Positions 61,901 through 64,000 of a DNA stretch of 64,000 nt are shown piece by piece. How positions within the stretch are numbered: position 1 is the stretch's first letter; every line of letters begins with the position of its first letter. Origin of the DNA: Cyprinodon diabolis (Eukaryota > Chordata > Actinopteri > Cyprinodontiformes > Cyprinodontidae). Where the stretch lies: NCBI GenBank assembly GCA_030533445.1, contig CM060076.1, positions 22,864,603 through 22,928,602 on the forward strand, given 5' to 3'. Under the pieces are notes generated by a model. The model was not told where the DNA came from and made no database searches. It saw only the letters and a program-made list of their open reading frames with translations. Both the position numbers and the translations under genes were made by a program.

Positions 61901-62028
61901 TGCAAAAAAAGGGTGAATGCTAAAATCGAATGTGGTTGCAGATGTCGCCTGGAATGGCCCAAAGCCCAAGAAAGCCCCCACCACCCAGGAATGCTCTGGA
62001 TGACCTGAATATCAAGGACTTTATGTAG
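25920..62028 (+). CDS. snap91: Clathrin coat assembly protein AP180 (SNAP91)
   Basis: Synaptic clathrin adaptor. Exons: 25920-26049, 40164-40306, 42042-42117, 42929-43031, 44737-44830, 44915-45026, 45109-45215, 45305-45346, 45805-45878, 47185-47197, 47293-47420, 48303-48376, 49747-49761, 50323-50493, 53231-53326, 54964-55200, 56093-56167, 56485-56568, 57039-57113, 59247-59333, 60835-60896, 61570-61623, 61781-61864, 61942-62028. The total is 2223 nt (740 residues), in phase throughout. The ANTH domain (about 1-255) holds the PIP2-binding [15 protein letters not shown]. The disordered part carries clathrin/AP2 motifs: LLDLD (about 343-347), WGDLLG (364-369), DPF (460-462) and repeated DLF/DLL. 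The tail ends DLNIKDFM. It is shorter than the human protein (about 900) mainly in the disordered region; the exon encoding the tetrapod stretch with EKKLTGG is not seen. The boundaries at 53231-53326 and 57039-57113 are least certain. The paralogue PICALM is excluded by the DPF/DLF-rich middle and C terminus. Confidence 0.95.
26050..29574. other. snap91 intron 1, first part
   Basis: Start of the 14-kb first coding intron. AT-rich single-copy-looking sequence with poly-T/poly-A runs. No exon, RNA gene or confident transposon is recognised here. Confidence 0.5.
29575..29640 (+). repeat. Short fish LINE-tail-like repeat
   Basis: CAGAATCAGAATCAGAAATA followed by CTTTAATAATCCCAGAGGGA is a very widespread fish sequence that usually marks a LINE/SINE 3' end. 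The fragment is too short to classify. Confidence 0.5.
29870..31165. repeat. Composite repeat block with duplicated segments and a minisatellite
   Basis: GCTAAAAACCCTCTC occurs in tandem at about 29878 and 29940. A segment of about 110 bp (GATAACTGGATGCAAGCACC, TTAAATAGAGGCAGAAGC and onward to GAGTTAGACAGG) occurs at 29990-30080 and again at 31065-31155. In the second copy it is separated from its left neighbour by about 105 bp ending in an L2-like tail (GACAATAAAGTTTGTCTAAG), a nested insertion. Between the copies, 30680-30840 holds roughly three degenerate units containing AGGTCCAGGAGTCCAAAG. The frames at 30619-30932 come from this minisatellite. The class is unresolved. Confidence 0.55.
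31620..31840 (-). repeat. Dispersed teleost repeat (TTTAACCCATCACC family)
   Basis: Contains CTCTGCATTTAACCCATCAC, a GGGGAGCAGTGGGC-type stretch, GGTCTTGCTCAAAGACCC and CTAACCACTAGGCCACCAC, a familiar high-copy fish repeat usually annotated as LINE-derived. The frame at 31637-31819 lies inside it and is not a gene. Orientation is uncertain. Confidence 0.6.
32455..32950 (-). mobile_element. L2-type LINE reverse-transcriptase remnant
   Basis: On the minus strand, 32815-32900 translates as PEPDNVSPS then [13 protein letters not shown], and 32470-32530 as [12 protein letters not shown]. These match the order of two conserved L2/CR1-clade RT segments (G/PDNVSP...ADQ...F and the DFSSAFNT motif). 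[12 protein letters not shown] follows at about 32420-32460. Stops and shifts break the frame between them, so it is a dead fragment. Confidence 0.7.
34335..34612 (+). repeat. Dispersed teleost repeat with TTGAATTGAATT tail
   Basis: Same family as 9100-9350 (GGTTCTGCTGGAGGTTGCAT, CCTGTTAAAAGGGAGTTTTT). This copy runs to its typical end, with ATATAAATACATTTGAGTTG and a TTGAATTGAATT tail at 34596-34610. Probably a LINE 3' region; a short tandem tail of this sort is common at non-LTR 3' ends. Confidence 0.6.
35327..35402. repeat. (TA)n at the LINE 3' end with target duplication
   Basis: TAATCAAATTATATAT at 35327-35342 begins a TA microsatellite that runs into the 3' end of the LINE. The same 16 bases recur at 37868-37883 on the far side of the LINE, so this is its likely target-site duplication. 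Confidence 0.7.
36856..36858 (-). other. Single nonsense codon in the LINE ORF
   Basis: The frame reads LYARSE, then TGA, then [25 protein letters not shown] without a shift. CGA to TGA by CpG deamination would account for it. Confidence 0.75.
37719..37786. repeat. Perfect 33-bp-arm foldback at the LINE 5' end
   Basis: 37719-37751 is the exact reverse complement of 37754-37786, with a 2-base centre (CC). One arm is genuine LINE coding sequence (frame [10 protein letters not shown]); the other is its inverted copy. Confidence 0.9.
37787..37883. repeat. (TA)n array bounded by inverted AATTTGATT blocks
   Basis: ATATAATTTGATTA at 37788-37801 is the reverse complement of TAATCAAATTATAT at 37868-37881. 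The interval between is pure TA. Together with 35327-35342 this is the split insertion site of the LINE. Confidence 0.85.
37884..40163. other. snap91 intron 1, last part
   Basis: AT-rich intron sequence up to the TTGTTGCAG acceptor of exon 2 at 40164. No exon or confident repeat is recognised. The 119-codon minus-strand frame at 38534-38893 has no recognisable domain. Confidence 0.5.
40514..41917. mobile_element. TTAA-flanked MITE interrupted by a GC-rich element
   Basis: The left end TTAAAGGGGACTTATGC (from 40514) and the reverse complement of the right end, TTAAAGTGGACATAAGC (to 41917), form imperfect TIRs with outer TTAA. Ends of this type are very common in fish. Removing 40681-41493 rejoins a contiguous element body of about 590 bp. 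It lies in snap91 intron 2. Confidence 0.7.
40681..41490. mobile_element. GC-rich A-A-B-B element, Harbinger-like MITE
   Basis: Two direct duplications in series. Unit A is at 40686-40869 and 40874-41057 (188-bp period, about 3 differences); unit B is at 41058-41275 and 41276-41492 (218-bp period, about 1 difference). AACCCCTTGCTCACACTGGC at 40868 and the reverse complement of 41468-41492 match at 22 of 25 bases, giving TIRs. TTA flanks both ends (40678-40680 and 41491-41493), fitting a PIF/Harbinger TWA target. CpG-rich in an AT-rich intron. The frames inside (41033-41454) are repeat copies of each other, not a gene. Confidence 0.75.
43698..43726. repeat. Perfect short palindrome in snap91 intron 4
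   Basis: GTTTCCCTTGTTC, loop CCT, GAACAAGGGAAAC: 13-bp arms without mismatch. Surroundings are A-rich and not recognised. Confidence 0.8.
45511..45588 (+). CDS. snap91: Candidate snap91 cassette exon (78 nt)
   Basis: In the intron between the exons at 45305-45346 and 45805-45878. Acceptor CTCCCCACCTAG, then 78 nt open in the phase-0 frame of both neighbours, then donor CCG/GTAACC. It would insert 26 residues, starting [10 protein letters not shown] and including the acidic, CK2-like ADSDDEDC. Its base composition is more GC-rich than the intron around it. It is not part of the basic reading frame given for snap91, and I do not recall a known equivalent, so it is a prediction. Confidence 0.4.
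46564..46569 (+). CDS. snap91: Candidate 6-nt microexon in snap91
   Basis: CACCAG/TGAAGG/GTGAGC: six bases between a good acceptor, with a T-rich tract at 46520-46555, and a good donor. It is in phase 2 on both sides, like its neighbours. It would add Gly/Glu, turning KKG-SPTK into KKGEGSPTK, closer to the mammalian NEGSG stretch. Prediction only. Confidence 0.35.
47876..48240. mobile_element. hAT MITE with perfect 8-bp target duplication
   Basis: The element is 47884-48232 (349 bp), with ends TAGTGTTG and CAACACTA. Identical flanks GTTAAAAG lie at 47876-47883 and 48233-48240. Sub-terminal parts contain repeated GATACCGATACC-type blocks in both orientations (47930-47965 and 48160-48222). The perfect duplication and TIRs mark it as the best-preserved small element in the window. 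It lies in a snap91 intron. Confidence 0.9.
48505..49140 (-). mobile_element. Decayed second copy of the Rex6-like LINE, 3' part
   Basis: Collinear with 35420-36065 of the better copy: for example CAAGCTTGGGTTGTCAACCA versus CAAGCTCGGGTCCTCTACCA, and CAGTATCTTAGCTGT in both. It covers only the endonuclease-encoding 3' end, with many substitutions and indels. Same minus orientation, again antisense in a snap91 intron. Confidence 0.75.
49165..49580. repeat. Possible dispersed LINE-derived repeat
   Basis: GACTATGCATGGTCTTAAAA and TAATGGGAGCCAGTGGAAAG, followed by TAGCATTAGACCAAGGTTCC, resemble a high-copy fish repeat. I recognise the phrases but not the family or the ends. Confidence 0.35.
50606..51352. 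mobile_element. Non-autonomous element with AAAAGTATTTGCCCCC ends
   Basis: Left CAGCAAAAGTATTTGCCCCC and the reverse complement of the right end, CAGTGAAAAAGTATTTATCC, are imperfect TIRs of a common fish element, probably Tc1/mariner-related. The body of about 750 bp has no transposase. The left boundary is uncertain by some bases. Confidence 0.6.
52082..52134. repeat. Perfect 24-bp-arm hairpin in a snap91 intron
   Basis: 52082-52105 is the exact reverse complement of 52111-52134, with the 5-base loop TTCTG. Arms begin AAAGTCTGTACAACTTTTTA. No flanking transposon ends are seen. Confidence 0.9.
56724..56806. repeat. (CA)n-(TA)n compound microsatellite
   Basis: About 25 bp of CA followed by about 58 bp of TA in the snap91 intron after the exon ending at 56568. 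Confidence 0.95.
57114..59246. other. snap91 intron with large TA array
   Basis: No exon is recognised although the mammalian gene has more coding sequence in this region. (TA)n lies at 58818-58924, interrupted once by AATC near 58840. The minus-strand frame at 58524-58751 has no recognisable domain. Confidence 0.5.
59334..60834. other. snap91 intron, no feature recognised
   Basis: AT-rich intron between the exon ending 59333 (donor GTAAGT) and the pyrimidine-rich acceptor at 60790-60834. Nothing else is supported. Confidence 0.5.
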
Positions 62029-64000
62029 ACTGCCTGACCCATAAACCCCAAGGTGGGTCTGTTCAATTTTAATGAATTAAATCTCTGAATTGTTTACTAC
62101 AATTTGTTGTTTGTGGTATAAATGTGTCGCAAATTATAACAAATCATAAATCACCCAAATGTAATGACAACTTTTCCCTAATTTTCCAAATTAGGGAAGA
62201 GTTGTTATATAAACATGGTTGTGTAACTGTCCTGATTTGTTTTTTTTATCTTCAACCACTGAAGGTTTGTTATTGTGTCTGGAGCTCTGTGGATATGGAT
62301 GTCTGTACCCGTCCCAGCCTCTTCTTCAGCCAGCCAGCCAGCTATCATCTCTTCTATCGTTCCCCTCTAACCTTCCACCAGCTTTGACTGAAAACCCACC
62401 CTCCTTATCTAATGTTGTAGCACAACTGTGAATATGAACCCTAGATACAGAAAACCAGTTATGTTTCAATGTGTGTGAGTGTGTGTGTATTTCAGTGTTA
62501 ACCTTTACTTAATATACTATAGAAAGATAAATGACCAGAAAAAAAAAAAAATCAATAAATGTGTATTTAGATTCATTCAGCATATCAGCTGACCTGGAAT
62601 GGTGGACGTGTGTTGGATTCTTTTGGCACCACCAAGGACTGTGTTTGAAGTTAATGTGGACTTTGTTGAGTGTAGCTTCACTCGCCAGCCCCTCAGTCAC
62701 TCCCCCCTGATGTCCAAACCAGTACTGAGCGATGTTTTGTGTCATTATTAACTTGTACCCATATTAACTTGGGGATTGATCCCCCCACTTTCCAACATCA
62801 TGCTTTTGTAAAACTATAACAAAATAAACAAAAGCACCAGGACTGAATTCACCCGTTCACCCAGACTTTTAATTGAGCAGATCAGATTTCTGTTTTACTT
62901 TCAGTTTCCTTTGTTGTGACATTGTATGAAACATGCAAAAAAGTGAACTGTTCAAATTGACATATGCATTTTAGACTACTTTAAATGACAGATTTTGCAT
63001 ATTTTCAGTAACCTTTGTTGTTAAAAATGGCATATATAGTATATATATTTTTAGTTACTTTAAATAAATAAAAAACTGCAAGTTTGGTTAAATCTCCCCA
63101 AATTTTTTTGTTCACAACTCTCTAAGAAGAGATGCGGTGAATAAAGCTTTTTCTGTGGTGCCCCTGCTGGTGTGAAGTGGTACTGAATTAGTGCATGCAA
63201 ATGGGCAATCTGGGTTGCAATTTAAAAATCTCAGTGACCTTAATTTTTTTTCTTGGTTTTGAGAGAAGTGAAAGGTTAAATAGAGGATAAAGTTTGCTCT
63301 TTCTGGGTCATTTCTGATGCAACAGAAGTCAGTACGTTTGCTCATGTGCAGCCTCTGGGTCCTAAAGGCTTACTGTAAAACAGTCAAGTGTTCACTGGAT
63401 GTTTCTGTGTTACTTAATTTTAAAAAAAGATGACTGTATTTTACTCCATCGTGGCATTAAGTGGTATTAAACTGTTGAAAGAAAAATAAAAAATAATATG
63501 GCATATTGAAAAGATTGTGGATAAATAGTGTTTGTTTGGTATATGAAGGCTGTTTTTTTCATTCTTTTTGTTTTTTATGACGAATGGTATCGTCCACTCT
63601 CCCAACATGCATGTAGTCTGAATTAGATGCAATTAAAGACAAATACCACATCTAAACCACCTTTGTTGTTATCCATTTCTTGCTTGGCTGTTAGTTTTAT
63701 ATTTACATAAGTGTTAGCTTTATTTTGCAACAATAAAAATATGGCACAGGTGCAGACAATGAAAAAGTGCCCAAAAACCGACCTTCAAATTATCACCCAA
63801 AAAAATATAAATAAATAATCAAGTAATCAAAATAACTGAAAAATTTATGGACAGATTGTGCTGAAAATTTCAGATGTGTGCCTCAAGCCAAAGAACAAGC
63901 CATTACATTTTGGTGGGAATCCAGGTTGTAATCTGGATACAGGAATTTTTTAATGGTTTCTTAAACATTATTTGGTGGAAAAAGCAGTTCCCCCTTAAAC
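62029..64000 (+). other. snap91: snap91 3' UTR and flank
   Basis: After the TAG at 62026-62028. AATAAA hexamers occur at 62554-62559, 62823-62828 and 63732-63737, so alternative 3' ends are likely. A possible 3' UTR intron (donor GTGGGT near 62052, acceptor CCACTGAAG near 62265) is weak. A small inverted repeat TTCCCTAATTT/AAATTAGGGAA lies near 62175-62200. No further gene is seen to 64000. Confidence 0.55.

Noticed and set aside
1..64000. CRISPR arrays, operons, riboswitches, tRNA or rRNA genes
   Set aside because: None is seen. The window is vertebrate genic DNA and its regular repeats are microsatellites or transposon duplications.

Overview
The window is nuclear DNA from a vertebrate, almost certainly a teleost fish. 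Genes are split into many short exons by GT-AG introns in AT-rich DNA, the introns carry typical fish transposon debris, and pgm3 and snap91 lie side by side as they do on human chromosome 6q14. The species cannot be named from this sequence alone. Nothing bacterial, phage-like or CRISPR-like is present.

Layout. 1-3548: 3' flank and probable 3' UTR, no coding sequence recognised. 3549-10539 (minus): ccnc, cyclin C, 12 coding exons and 283 codons, complete. 10540-12296: upstream region between ccnc and the next gene, holding a degraded fish repeat. 12297-15896 (plus): an 11-exon type III-like intermediate filament gene, 519 sense codons long if one internal TAG is read through; it also uses a GC-AG intron. 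16515-23273 (minus): pgm3, phosphoacetylglucosamine mutase, 12 coding exons and 545 residues, complete. It is convergent with the filament gene, and the poly(A) signals of the two lie within 45 bp. 23814-25919: a head-to-head promoter region with a non-coding pgm3 exon on one side and the snap91 5' UTR on the other. A near-perfect RE1/NRSE (REST site) lies in the snap91 leader. 25920-62028 (plus): snap91 (AP180), 24 coding exons and 740 residues with phases consistent throughout, followed by the 3' UTR.

The four genes are ordinary cellular genes and do not form a pathway. Cyclin C is the Mediator/CDK8 cyclin. Pgm3 makes GlcNAc-1-phosphate for UDP-GlcNAc synthesis. Snap91 is a neuronal clathrin-assembly adaptor. 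The filament protein is cytoskeletal.

The accessory content sits mostly in introns. It includes a 5'-truncated R4/Dong-type (Rex6-like) LINE with a nearly open reading frame and a perfect foldback at its 5' end, a second decayed copy of the same LINE family, an L2-like reverse-transcriptase remnant, a hAT MITE with perfect 8-bp target duplications, and TTAA-flanked MITEs. A GC-rich A-A-B-B element with TTA duplications is nested inside one of the TTAA-flanked elements. I see no unknown multi-gene system. The best leads are the filament-gene stop codon, the RE1 site, a candidate 78-nt cassette exon and microexons in snap91, and the foldback/nested transposon structures.
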